From Thermosynechococcus sp. CL-1 (GTDB lineage: Bacteria > Cyanobacteriota > Cyanobacteriia > Thermosynechococcales > Thermosynechococcaceae): 64,000 bases of DNA. The stretch lies in assembly GCF_008386235.1 (NCBI RefSeq), contig NZ_CP040671.1:1304001-1368000 (forward strand). Direction: 5' to 3'. Shown here piece after piece: positions 1 through 8,334 of this stretch. The notes beneath the pieces are model-generated. The model had not been told where the DNA came from, did not search any database, and was given only the letters and a program-made list of their open reading frames with translations. The number at the start of each line of letters is the position of its first letter. Position 1 is the first letter of the stretch. Position numbers and translations under genes: made by a program.

Positions 1-1414
1 CCACCAGTTCGACGCGGCGTTCACTGGAGACCCCTGATCCCATGAAGGTGAACTCTTGGGTGCTGCGCTGGCTTTCCGTTTTCCGAATCGTGCGGATGCC
101 TTCGACGCCCACGACCACGCGATCGCCCACCTCTAAATCCCGCAGAATGCGACACTCCGCCACCGTGCCTTCCGGGGTTGAGCGCACCACAATCGCCCCA
201 TCCATGCGTTGGTTTTGAACCCGAACCCACTCGCCGGCAACTCGTACCTCTGTGGGATAAATCGTGGTTACATAGAAATCATCCGGGGCAACCCCCGCTT
301 GGGTGACGGTTTCGAGGGTCGCATCACACACCTCTGAGGGCGGTAAAATCGCACCGAGGGTGATCAACTGCGCCATGATCGCATCCATGACCTCGGCATC
401 GGGCGCCATGACCCGAATATCCGCTTGGGAGGGACTTTGCCGTTGTTCGCCAAGATTAAATTGCAGGACTTGGAAACTGCCGCCACTTTCCACAATTGTG
501 TCTAGGACACGATTCACAAGGCCAGAGTCGAGGAGGTGTCCCTCCAGATGAATGACCCGACTGGGAATTGTCGCCGTGGCATGGAGTTCTTCGCGCACGG
601 GTTCGGTCACCCGCAAGGTCAAGCATTTAGCTGCACCCCCCGCCTTGAGAAATTCTGTCAGGGGCGTTTCCACCACCTCAAAGCCCACTTGGGCAAGGGC
701 GGACTTCAATTCTTGGCTGGCACAGTTGAGAATCACCGTGCGATCGATATTGACGGCATTGCAAGCAAAGTTGACCGCATCAGCCTCTTTAACGGCAATT
801 CGTTTATCCGCTGGTACCCGCAGTTCAATCAGGCGGTTGGAGTAGGCATCAAAGGCGGGAGGATAGTAAAGTAAGTAGCCATCCGTGAGCGGACAAAAAC
901 ATGTGTCAAGGTGGTAGAAACGCTCATCCATGAGCCGCAGGGAGAGGACTTCAATATCCAGCCACTTCGCCAAATAGGCATGGGAATCCAATTCTGAACG
1001 GAAGCCATACCCTGCCCACAGCCAGCGACCCTCACGATCCAAGAGGGCATCTCCGGCTCCCTCAAAGGGCAGTTGCTTCGGTAGCTCAAAAACTTGATAC
1101 CCCTGAGATTCAAACCACGCTTTGAAATAGGGTTCTTCCCCTTGACGTTCTGGATGATAAAAGCGACTGAGCACCACGCGATCGCCGAGCACCAAGCCCG
1201 CATTCGCCGTAAACACCATATCCGGCCAGCCCGGCTGCGGCTCAATCAGGTCAACCGTTGCCCGAGCATGGATAATTTCGTAGAGTTTTTGCCACTGCTC
1301 CTGTGCCCGATCGCGGGAGGACTTGTGGATATTTCCTTCCATCCAAGGATTGATTACATAGTCCACCTCATAATGGGTGGGAGGGCACATGAGGAATCGC
1401 AGGGTTGAACTCAT
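1..1414 (-). CDS. argZ: Arginine dihydrolase (ArgZ/AgrE type), C-terminus cut by the window edge
   Basis: The gene reads leftwards from an ATG at 1414-1412 and stays open to position 2, so about 471 residues are visible and the end is missing. The N-terminus (MSSTLRFLMCPPTHYEVDY) with the guanidine-modifying-fold segments PDMVFTANAG (about residues 64-73) and GGAAKCLTLRV, whose Cys is the expected nucleophile, matches the cyanobacterial enzymes that convert arginine to ornithine, CO2 and ammonia in the ornithine-ammonia cycle. After the catalytic domain comes the family's LOR/SDH-like region (about residue 285 onward), linked in Anabaena AgrE to conversion of ornithine to proline. Whether this copy has that second activity cannot be judged because the C-terminus is cut off. 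It diverges from tig on the other side of a 282-bp gap. Confidence 0.88.
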   Translation of the reverse strand, partial: MSSTLRFLMCPPTHYEVDYVINPWMEGNIHKSSRDRAQEQWQKLYEIIHARATVDLIEPQPGWPDMVFTANAGLVLGDRVVLSRFYHPERQGEEPYFKAWFESQGYQVFELPKQLPFEGAGDALLDREGRWLWAGYGFRSELDSHAYLAKWLDIEVLSLRLMDERFYHLDTCFCPLTDGYLLYYPPAFDAYSNRLIELRVPADKRIAVKEADAVNFACNAVNIDRTVILNCASQELKSALAQVGFEVVETPLTEFLKAGGAAKCLTLRVTEPVREELHATATIPSRVIHLEGHLLDSGLVNRVLDTIVESGGSFQVLQFNLGEQRQSPSQADIRVMAPDAEVMDAIMAQLITLGAILPPSEVCDATLETVTQAGVAPDDFYVTTIYPTEVRVAGEWVRVQNQRMDGAIVVRSTPEGTVAECRILRDLEVGDRVVVGVEGIRTIRKTESQRSTQEFTFMGSGVSSERRVELV

Positions 1415-1613
1415 AGGGGTTGTTTAGAAATCGTTGCAATTTGTGAAAACAGTCTAGGTGTGGGCTACACGGCACCCATCACAAACTTTTATTCTATAGG
1501 CAGTGGGGATCCTGACGATTAGTTTTGTCATCAAACCTTGACATTACACCCATTGCCCTGTGTCTTTAAGCGCAACTCCATTTGCAAATAGCAGGGGAAA
1601 TCTGCGCTAAAAT

Positions 1614-1619
1614 TATAAT
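1614..1619 (+). promoter_or_regulatory. Candidate -10 box for tig
   Basis: A perfect TATAAT lies 78 bp before the preferred tig start. No good -35 hexamer is placed 16-18 bp upstream. A TTGACA at 1538-1543 is too far away to pair with it. The rest of the 1415-1696 gap shows nothing else recognisable. Confidence 0.4.
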
Positions 1620-1696
1620 TTGTGCGATCGCGCACAGCCAACTGACACCATTTGCGAAGGGGAATGACCTTGACTGACGTGACTGACATCATTTCC

Positions 1697-3133
1697 ATGG
1701 CGACTGAACCCCGTGCCAATAGCCAACTCCTCGCCACGATTGAGGTTTCGGGGGCACACTCTCAACAGGTGTATAACCAAGTGGTCAATGATCTCCTTCG
1801 CCATACACAGCTACGCGGATTTCGCAAGGGCAAAGCCCCCCGGCAGCTGGTATTGCAGCAAATTGGCAAAGAGCGGCTGCGCTATGTGGCCATGGAAAAA
1901 CTGATTGAGGATACCGTTAAAGCCGCCGTCGAAAAGAACAATATCCCCTACTTGGGTAATCTTGAACTTCAAGGGGACATTCCAGAAATACTGAAGCAAT
2001 TTCAGCCCGGCGAAAACTTTTCCTTCAGCGTCACGTTTGATGTTGAACCAGAAGTGACAGTCACAGCCTATAAAGGGCTAACCATTGAGTACAATCCCGT
2101 CACCTACAATCCCGAAACTGTTGAGAAGCTCTTGCAGCGGCACCAACGGGAGCACGCCACCCTCATTCCCGTCGAAGACCGGCCCGCTCAGTGGGGCGAT
2201 GATGTCACCCTAAAACTGGTGACCAAAGATGAAAATGGGGAGGTGGTGAAGGAACTCTCAGCAGATGAACTGCCCCTGTCCCTCGATGAAGAGCAACCCT
2301 TTTTGATCAAAGAAATTCCTGCTGCTGTTGTCGGCATGAGTGTCGGTGAAGCCAAAACGGTGACGGTGTCTATTGCTGAGGAAGTCGAGGAAGGGAAAGC
2401 AGAAATCCCCAAACAATTGACCGCTGAGATTGAACTTCTAGGGATTAAAGCACCGGAACTGCCCCCCCTAGACGATGCCTTTGCCGCTGAGCACAGTGAA
2501 TTCAGTACGATGGCAGAATTGCGGGCCTATCTGGAACAAAACCATCAGGAGCGAGCTGAAAATCAAGACAAGAAAGCGAAAGAAGCTGCCCTCATTGATA
2601 CCCTCATTGCCCAAAATCCAGTTGAATTGCCAAAAACCCTGATCCGCAAAGAGGCAGATGTGAAGGTGCGGACGACGCTGATGCAAATTCAGTCCCAAGG
2701 CGTTGATCTCAACAAGATTATGACCGAGGAACTCTACGAAAAAATGCGTCAAGAGGCAGAGCCGGGGGCTGTTAAAGAGGTGCACTCCCGTTTATTGTTG
2801 AGGGCGATCGCTCGTCAAGAGGGCATTGAACCTAGTCCCGACGCAGTGGAGGAACGGCTGAACCGCTACAAAGAGGTGTTGGGCAACCAAACAGCCAAGG
2901 ATCTAGAACGACTCCGCGAATTTGCCCACGATGAAGTGCAGCAGGAGGAAGCCCTCAACTGGCTCCTAGAGCAAAATACATTTCAGCCAGTGCAGTCCGA
3001 CACAGCCACTGAGCAGCCCACAGCGACTGCTAAAGCGCCCAAAGATACCCAGACGGAGGCCGTTGCTGAAAAGCCATCTAAGCCGCAAAAACGCTCTGGG
3101 AAAAAAGCAAGTTCTGCCCCAGCCCAAGAATAG
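1697..3133 (+). CDS. tig: Trigger factor, ribosome-associated chaperone and prolyl isomerase
   Basis: A 478-residue trigger factor that binds the ribosomal exit tunnel and shelters nascent chains. The signature GFRKGK sits at residues 41-46 when translation starts at the ATG at 1697, close to the E. coli position, so I prefer that start. TTG 1652 and ATG 1664 give longer N-termini, and AAGGGG lies almost on top of ATG 1664. A central FKBP-like segment ([20 protein letters not shown] onward) is followed by the long helical C-terminal domain. The last 40 residues are a low-complexity Thr/Ala/Lys tail beyond the usual fold. It heads a tig-clpP-clpX cluster, an order known from other cyanobacteria, 84 bp before clpP. 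Confidence 0.95.
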   Translation: MATEPRANSQLLATIEVSGAHSQQVYNQVVNDLLRHTQLRGFRKGKAPRQLVLQQIGKERLRYVAMEKLIEDTVKAAVEKNNIPYLGNLELQGDIPEILKQFQPGENFSFSVTFDVEPEVTVTAYKGLTIEYNPVTYNPETVEKLLQRHQREHATLIPVEDRPAQWGDDVTLKLVTKDENGEVVKELSADELPLSLDEEQPFLIKEIPAAVVGMSVGEAKTVTVSIAEEVEEGKAEIPKQLTAEIELLGIKAPELPPLDDAFAAEHSEFSTMAELRAYLEQNHQERAENQDKKAKEAALIDTLIAQNPVELPKTLIRKEADVKVRTTLMQIQSQGVDLNKIMTEELYEKMRQEAEPGAVKEVHSRLLLRAIARQEGIEPSPDAVEERLNRYKEVLGNQTAKDLERLREFAHDEVQQEEALNWLLEQNTFQPVQSDTATEQPTATAKAPKDTQTEAVAEKPSKPQKRSGKKASSAPAQE

Positions 3134-3177
3134 TTCGGCATAATGAAAGTGATGATCCCTACGGGGACAAACCACTA

Positions 3178-3195
3178 GTTACAATTAATTACAAA
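3178..3195 (+). promoter_or_regulatory. HLR1-like direct repeat before clpP
   Basis: GTTACAATTAATTACAAA fits the published HLR1 consensus (G/T)TTACA(T/A)(T/A)NN(G/T)TTACA(T/A)(T/A) at 15 of 16 defined positions with the correct two-base spacer. HLR1 is bound by RpaB, which is encoded at 23380-24135. The site is 22 bp before the clpP ATG. Binding is inferred only. Confidence 0.45.
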
Positions 3196-3217
3196 CGAAC
3201 CGTCATTCTAGGCAACT

Positions 3218-3907
3218 ATGCTGCAATCGCGTTACGACCATCCCCTCAGTGCCATTCTGCGCTCTCCAGCGCTCAATCTGCCGCCTACCCATGCCAATAT
3301 TGTGCCGATGGTGGTTGAGCAGTCGGGGCGGGGTGAACGAGCCTTTGATATCTACTCGCGGCTCCTGCGGGAGCGGATCATCTTCCTAGGGGGGGGCGCA
3401 GGCGATCGCCGAGGCATTGATGATGCGGTTGCTGACTCCATCGTGGCGCAGCTTCTGTTCCTTGATGCCGAAGATCCGGAAAAAGACATTTACCTGTACA
3501 TCAACTCACCGGGTGGCTCGGTTACAGCCGGCATGGCCATCTACGACACCATGAAGCACATTCGCCCCGATGTGTGTACCCTCTGCTTTGGCTTGGCGGC
3601 GAGTATGGGTGCCTTCTTACTGTCTGGCGGTACCCCCGGCAAACGGATGGCGCTGCCCCATGCGCGGATCATGATTCACCAGCCCCTCGGAGGTGCCCAG
3701 GGTCAGGCAGTGGATATTGAAATCCAAGCGCGGGAAATTCTCTACCACAAGCGCAAGCTCAATGAACTCTTGTCACAACACACGGGGCAACCCATCGAGC
3801 GCATTGAAGCTGATACGGAGCGGGATTTCTTTATGTCCGCTGAAGAGGCCAAGGCCTACGGTCTGATTGATCAGGTGGTGACGCGGCAGACCCTCCCTAG
3901 CCACTAA
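3218..3907 (+). CDS. clpP2: ATP-dependent Clp protease proteolytic subunit, clpX-linked (ClpP2 type)
   Basis: A 229-residue serine peptidase that forms the barrel degraded substrates enter from a Clp ATPase. Catalytic Ser129 lies in LAASMGAF, His154 in MIHQPLGG, and the acidic triad member lies in the DTERDFFM segment. The 30-residue N-terminal extension before [16 protein letters not shown] is longer than in E. coli and is typical of processed cyanobacterial forms. An internal ATG at 3308 is a possible shorter start. It lies between tig and clpX. The paralogue number comes from this gene order, which marks ClpP2 in other cyanobacteria. Confidence 0.93.
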   Translation: MLQSRYDHPLSAILRSPALNLPPTHANIVPMVVEQSGRGERAFDIYSRLLRERIIFLGGGAGDRRGIDDAVADSIVAQLLFLDAEDPEKDIYLYINSPGGSVTAGMAIYDTMKHIRPDVCTLCFGLAASMGAFLLSGGTPGKRMALPHARIMIHQPLGGAQGQAVDIEIQAREILYHKRKLNELLSQHTGQPIERIEADTERDFFMSAEEAKAYGLIDQVVTRQTLPSH

Positions 3908-3939
3908 GTACACCCTACGTGCAACCCTAGAGGTTCCCT

Positions 3940-5262
3940 ATGGCCAAATATGATACCCACCTCAAGTGCTCCTTTTGTGGTAAGTCACAGGAACAGGTGC
4001 GTAAGCTCATCGCGGGCCCTGGGGTCTATATCTGTGATGAATGCGTAGAACTGTGTAATGAAATCCTCGATGAGGAATTGGCCACCGTTCCCAATGCGGC
4101 GGCTCCCCGTCGAGACTCCACACCGTCGCGATCGCCCCGCAGCACACCCCGCAGTCGGCCCCTCAGCCAAGTGCCCAAGCCTCGGCAAATCAAGGAATTT
4201 CTTGATAAGCACGTGGTCGGCCAGCATGAAGCTAAGAAAATCCTCTCAGTTGCGGTCTATAACCACTACAAGCGCCTGAGTCTTTTGGATGGTGATCAGC
4301 GGGGCGATGACAACGTCGAACTGCAAAAGTCCAATATTCTCCTGATTGGCCCGACGGGTTCTGGCAAGACCCTCTTGGCTCAGACATTGGCGAAGCTCCT
4401 CGATGTTCCCTTTGCGGTTGCCGATGCCACTACCCTCACGGAAGCCGGCTATGTGGGGGAAGATGTGGAAAATATCCTGCTGCGCTTGCTGCAAACCGCC
4501 AATATGGATGTGGAGGAAGCACAACGGGGGATTATCTATATTGACGAGATTGATAAGATTGCCCGCAAAAGTGAAAATCCTTCAATTACCCGTGATGTGT
4601 CCGGGGAAGGGGTACAGCAGGCGCTGCTGAAGATGCTAGAGGGGACGATCGCCAATGTGCCGCCGCAGGGGGGGCGCAAGCATCCCTACCAAGACTGCAT
4701 TCAAATTGACACGACGAATATCCTCTTTATCTGTGGGGGCGCCTTTGTTGGTTTAGAGAAAACCATTGAGCAGCGGGTGGGCAAGAAGGCAATGGGCTTT
4801 GTCCGCGATGGCGAACCCCTCCCCAAGGAAAAACGCTCTGCGGATATTCTCAAGCAACTGGAACCCCACGATCTGGTGAAGTACGGCATGATTCCAGAGT
4901 TCATTGGCCGTATTCCCGTGGTGGCCGTGCTAGAGCCGTTGGATGTGGCCGCCTTGGCAGAAATTCTTACCCAACCTCAAAACGCGCTCCTGAAGCAGTA
5001 CCAAAAACTCATGCGCATGGACAGTGTGGAGTTGCGCTTTGAACCGGCGGCGGTAGAGGCGATCGCCCAAGAGGCCTACCGTCGTAAAACCGGTGCCCGT
5101 GCCCTGCGCGCTATTGTTGAAGAGATTATGCTGGACGTGATGTACGAACTGCCTTCCCGCAAAGACCTCCGCGAATGTACCATCACGCCCGAAATGGTGG
5201 AAAAACGCTCCACGGCTGAACTACTCCTGCATCCTTCTTCGCTGCCTACACTTTCTGCTTAG
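3940..5262 (+). CDS. clpX: ClpX unfoldase, ATPase subunit of the Clp protease
   Basis: A 440-residue AAA+ unfoldase. The N-terminal zinc-binding domain has Cys10, Cys13, Cys32 and Cys35 (CSFC...CDEC). Walker A GPTGSGKT is at residues 137-144, the pore loop GYVG follows, and Walker B is [11 protein letters not shown] Ser/Arg/Pro-rich linker (about residues 52-78) separates zinc domain from ATPase. It starts 32 bp after clpP, so co-transcription and partnership with that ClpP are likely. Its stop codon overlaps the stop of the convergent dehydrogenase gene by four bases. Confidence 0.97.
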   Translation: MAKYDTHLKCSFCGKSQEQVRKLIAGPGVYICDECVELCNEILDEELATVPNAAAPRRDSTPSRSPRSTPRSRPLSQVPKPRQIKEFLDKHVVGQHEAKKILSVAVYNHYKRLSLLDGDQRGDDNVELQKSNILLIGPTGSGKTLLAQTLAKLLDVPFAVADATTLTEAGYVGEDVENILLRLLQTANMDVEEAQRGIIYIDEIDKIARKSENPSITRDVSGEGVQQALLKMLEGTIANVPPQGGRKHPYQDCIQIDTTNILFICGGAFVGLEKTIEQRVGKKAMGFVRDGEPLPKEKRSADILKQLEPHDLVKYGMIPEFIGRIPVVAVLEPLDVAALAEILTQPQNALLKQYQKLMRMDSVELRFEPAAVEAIAQEAYRRKTGARALRAIVEEIMLDVMYELPSRKDLRECTITPEMVEKRSTAELLLHPSSLPTLSA

Positions 5263-5978
5263 AAGAAGACGTGGCTATCGGGCATCAAGCTCAACTCAAG
5301 GGGAACCGCATGGGGATCCGTTTCTAGGGTAGCGCGAATCAGACGAGCAACGGTGGCCGGTCGCAGCAGTTTCTGGCGATCGATTTTGAGGCTGACGGCA
5401 TCCCAAAAGGGCGTATCCACACCGCCAAAGTAGAACAGACTAAAGCGAATACCATAGCGCTTGAGTTCTTCGGCCATACACTTGCTGAAGCCCACCACCC
5501 CAAATTTCGCAGCACAGTAGGCTGACCCCATCGCCATTGAATGTTTACCGAGGATACCGACAACGGTGCAGATGTGTCCCTGTTGTTGCTCTTTCATGAG
5601 TTCGGCAGCCTGTTGGCTGGTGTAAAAGCAACCCTTAAGGTTTAGATCCAGCATCTGATCCAGTTCAGCCGCAGTAATTTTTTGATAGGGCTTGAGGAGG
5701 CCAGCCCCCGCCGCGTTGATCAATACATCGAGGCGTCCCTGCTCACTGCGGATGGCTTGCATTAATTCGCTCACTTGCTGCGGTTGGGTGATGTCACAGG
5801 GCTGAATTTGTACGGTGACTGAGGAGGGAAGCTGCTCTACCAAAGCTTGCAGGCGATCGCTCGAGCGAGCCGCTAAGACCAACTTGGCACCCGTTTCTTG
5901 GAGTTGCTCAACAACGGCTTGACCAATGCCACCTGTGGCACCCACCACTAACACCACACGATCTGCTAAGACACTCAT
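5259..5978 (-). CDS. Short-chain dehydrogenase/reductase
   Basis: A 239-residue classical SDR using NAD(P)H on an unknown substrate. The nucleotide-binding motif GATGGIGQ is near residues 13-20, the NAAG motif lies mid-protein, and the catalytic YxxxK occurs as YCAAK. I start at the ATG at 5978 ([17 protein letters not shown]) because this puts the first beta strand at the usual place. An ATG at 6002 would add eight polar residues. It converges on clpX with a four-base stop overlap. An HLR1-like repeat lies 3 bp before the chosen start, where a bound regulator would block initiation. Confidence 0.85.
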   Translation of the reverse strand: MSVLADRVVLVVGATGGIGQAVVEQLQETGAKLVLAARSSDRLQALVEQLPSSVTVQIQPCDITQPQQVSELMQAIRSEQGRLDVLINAAGAGLLKPYQKITAAELDQMLDLNLKGCFYTSQQAAELMKEQQQGHICTVVGILGKHSMAMGSAYCAAKFGVVGFSKCMAEELKRYGIRFSLFYFGGVDTPFWDAVSLKIDRQKLLRPATVARLIRATLETDPHAVPLELSLMPDSHVFF

Positions 5979-5981
5979 TTT

Positions 5982-5999
5982 GTTACATTTCTTTACGTT
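5982..5999 (+). promoter_or_regulatory. HLR1-like direct repeat between the SDR gene and tamB
   Basis: GTTACATTTCTTTACGTT matches the HLR1 consensus at 15 of 16 defined positions with the two-base spacer. The only mismatch is G for A in the second half. It lies in the divergent gap, directly next to the SDR start and 143 bp from the tamB start. RpaB binding is inferred. Confidence 0.45.
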
Positions 6000-6141
6000 C
6001 ATCCTTTTATCCTAGCGTTTCTTGAATTGCCCAGAACCTACCCATCGCTTGGGCAATCAAATTTAGAAAGACGAGCCTTTGTTCTGCGTATTAGGATTGA
6101 GCTGTTAAGCGTCTTGCCTAGGTGTGACGGAGTTGGGATGA

Positions 6142-8334
6142 ATGACGCAGCAACCACAACCCCCCTTTACCCTTTGGTCTCGTCAGTGGGGATGGAGAAT
6201 GATTGCCTTGGTGGTGCTCGGTGGAACGCGGGCGTGGTGGTTTGTGCACTATGAATTGGCTCCTGAAATTGCCCAACAACTACAACAGCGTCTCAATCGG
6301 CCAGTGGAAATTGGCGGCGTTGAGCACGTCGGGCTGAATGTTGTTCGTTTTGGCTCCTCAGCGGTTCCCAGCTACACGCCAGAAGATGGCACTCCCGAGT
6401 TGGACAACGCGCTAATCAATGGCATTGAAGTCGCCTTTAATCCATGGCAGCTTCTGACAGGTCAAAAATTAGATCTCGACGTGACTCTCCACCAACCCCA
6501 ACTCACGGTGGTTCAGGATGCCCAAGGGCGGTGGTGGCGCACAGAAGTTCAGCTGCCAGAGGAGGAGCCGAGCTTGTTTCAACTGAATCAAATCAAGGTG
6601 AAGGTGCGGGATGGCTCTGTGCTGGTTCAACCCTTTCGGCGTCCTGCCTACCTGCTGCACCAAATTCATGGCGGATTGACCCTGACGCCCGATCGCCAGA
6701 ATTTTGCCCTCGAAGGTCAAGCGGAAGGACAACTGGCCGGGGGTGGCCAATGGCGATTGCAGGGGGACTGGAACCAACCCCAAGAATCAGGACAACTGGA
6801 TTTGCGCTTCAGTAAGATTCCCCTTGCGCGCGGGAATGAGATTCTGCCAGAGACCATTCGTGTCCAAGGCGGCCAATTGGAGGGGCAATTACGGGTTCGT
6901 CTGCCTTTACCAGAAACCCCCGAAGTCACGGGTCAAATTTGGTTGCGGGATGGTACTTTACGCACGGCCTTTGTGCCCCAAGACATCAAGGGATTACAGG
7001 CCCATGTGCAATTGCAGGGCAATCAGGCAAAGCTGCACTATTTGCGCGGGGCGATCGCCAATGTCCGCTGGCAGGCTCAAGGCACCGTCGGTCTCCGAAG
7101 CGGCTGGAACATTGAAGCGCAAGTGCCGAGGTTTGATCTCGCCCCTACCTTAACGGCCTTGCAGATTACGCCACCGGTTCCCCTGCGAGGTCAAGTGGAA
7201 GTTCCCACCCTTCGCGTGCAGGGGGATCTGGAGAATCCCCAAGTCATAGGTGAACTGCGCAGCCAAACGCCGCTCCAAGTGGATCAACTGCAACTGCAAC
7301 AGGTACGGCTGCCGTTTATGGCGTCCCTTGAGCAAGGGGTTAGGCTGATGGAGGTTCGCGCCCAGTTGGTGGATGGCGGTGAGGTACAGGCAACGGTTGG
7401 GGTAGAACCCACGGGCGAGTTTCGTGGCCAAGCACAAGTGCAGCAGGTGAATCTGCAGGCGATCGCCCGCCGCTACGATGTGGCTCCGCCCGTGTCCCTA
7501 GGGGAGGGGTTTGCACAACTGGACTTTGGTGGCAATCTGCGTACCCCAGAGGCTTGGCAGGCCAATGCCGCCTTTCAACTACCGACGGCTCAGTATCCAC
7601 TGCGGGGCACCGCCCGTCTGACGCAAACTCAACTGCTCGTTCCTGAGTTTCAAATGCAGTTTTTAGGGGGGAGTCTGCGGGGTCAAGTGCAAGCCGCCGC
7701 CGGTCAGTGGCAGTTGCAGGCTCAGGCTGAGAATATTCCCCTACGGCAGTTGAATCAAGAGTTACAAGGTCGTCTCAGTGGGCAGGCGATCGCCCAAGGA
7801 CGGGTGGATCAACTAACGCTACCAGCGATTCGAGCTAGTGCCAATCTGCAAGTGGATCAAACCCCCACGGGTGATCCGCTGATTGCAGTTGTGAACTGGG
7901 ATGGTCAGCAATTGCAAGTGCAAGAAGCCACCCTCGGTGCGATCCGCGCCCAAGGCACTATTGGTGTTGATTTAGCGGCCTTACAACCCACTGACATTCA
8001 ATTGGGCATCCAAGCCAGAAATCTCCCCCTGAGTACCTTAAGCACTTTCTTGGAACCGAATCTCCCCGTTCCCCTCACCCTTGCAGGTACCACGTCCTTT
8101 CAAGGCCAACTCACAGGCCGCCTCGATAGGCTCCAGTTTCAGGGGGCACTGCTCACCCAAGGATTGGCGGTGAATGATTTGCGCTTTGCCCCTCAACTCA
8201 CGGGCACGGTTACCTTGAGCCAACAACAGGGGGCAGCCCTCAATTTACAGGGGGGGGCGATCGCTTGGCGTTTCGTTTGGATGCCGATGGCTTACCCCGC
8301 TCACTGCTGGTTCAACGGCAACAGGCGCAACTGA
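6142..8334 (+). CDS. tamB: TamB-like translocation/assembly protein, N-terminal part before a frameshift
   Basis: The first 730 residues of a TamB/DUF490-type envelope protein. An N-terminal hydrophobic anchor (about residues 18-34) leads into long beta-rich repeats typical of the AsmA/TamB superfamily, which bridges the periplasm and assists outer-membrane assembly or lipid transfer. The family reading frame leaves this frame near a run of eight G at 8250-8257. After it the translation turns into an unrelated tail (WRFVWMPMAYPAHCWF) and stops at 8334. Restoring one base there joins it to the next entry and gives about 1565 residues, a normal size for cyanobacterial homologues. It could be a true mutation, a slippage site or a sequencing error. 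Confidence 0.75.
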   Translation: MTQQPQPPFTLWSRQWGWRMIALVVLGGTRAWWFVHYELAPEIAQQLQQRLNRPVEIGGVEHVGLNVVRFGSSAVPSYTPEDGTPELDNALINGIEVAFNPWQLLTGQKLDLDVTLHQPQLTVVQDAQGRWWRTEVQLPEEEPSLFQLNQIKVKVRDGSVLVQPFRRPAYLLHQIHGGLTLTPDRQNFALEGQAEGQLAGGGQWRLQGDWNQPQESGQLDLRFSKIPLARGNEILPETIRVQGGQLEGQLRVRLPLPETPEVTGQIWLRDGTLRTAFVPQDIKGLQAHVQLQGNQAKLHYLRGAIANVRWQAQGTVGLRSGWNIEAQVPRFDLAPTLTALQITPPVPLRGQVEVPTLRVQGDLENPQVIGELRSQTPLQVDQLQLQQVRLPFMASLEQGVRLMEVRAQLVDGGEVQATVGVEPTGEFRGQAQVQQVNLQAIARRYDVAPPVSLGEGFAQLDFGGNLRTPEAWQANAAFQLPTAQYPLRGTARLTQTQLLVPEFQMQFLGGSLRGQVQAAAGQWQLQAQAENIPLRQLNQELQGRLSGQAIAQGRVDQLTLPAIRASANLQVDQTPTGDPLIAVVNWDGQQLQVQEATLGAIRAQGTIGVDLAALQPTDIQLGIQARNLPLSTLSTFLEPNLPVPLTLAGTTSFQGQLTGRLDRLQFQGALLTQGLAVNDLRFAPQLTGTVTLSQQQGAALNLQGGAIAWRFVWMPMAYPAHCWFNGNRRN
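8250..8257 (+). other. Run of eight G at the tamB frameshift
   Basis: Eight consecutive G run directly into a HIP1 palindrome (GCGATCGC, 8257-8264). One extra G here would fuse the two tamB frames as LQGGGDRLAF. Homopolymers of this kind are prone to replication and transcription slippage and to base-calling errors. Confidence 0.7.
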
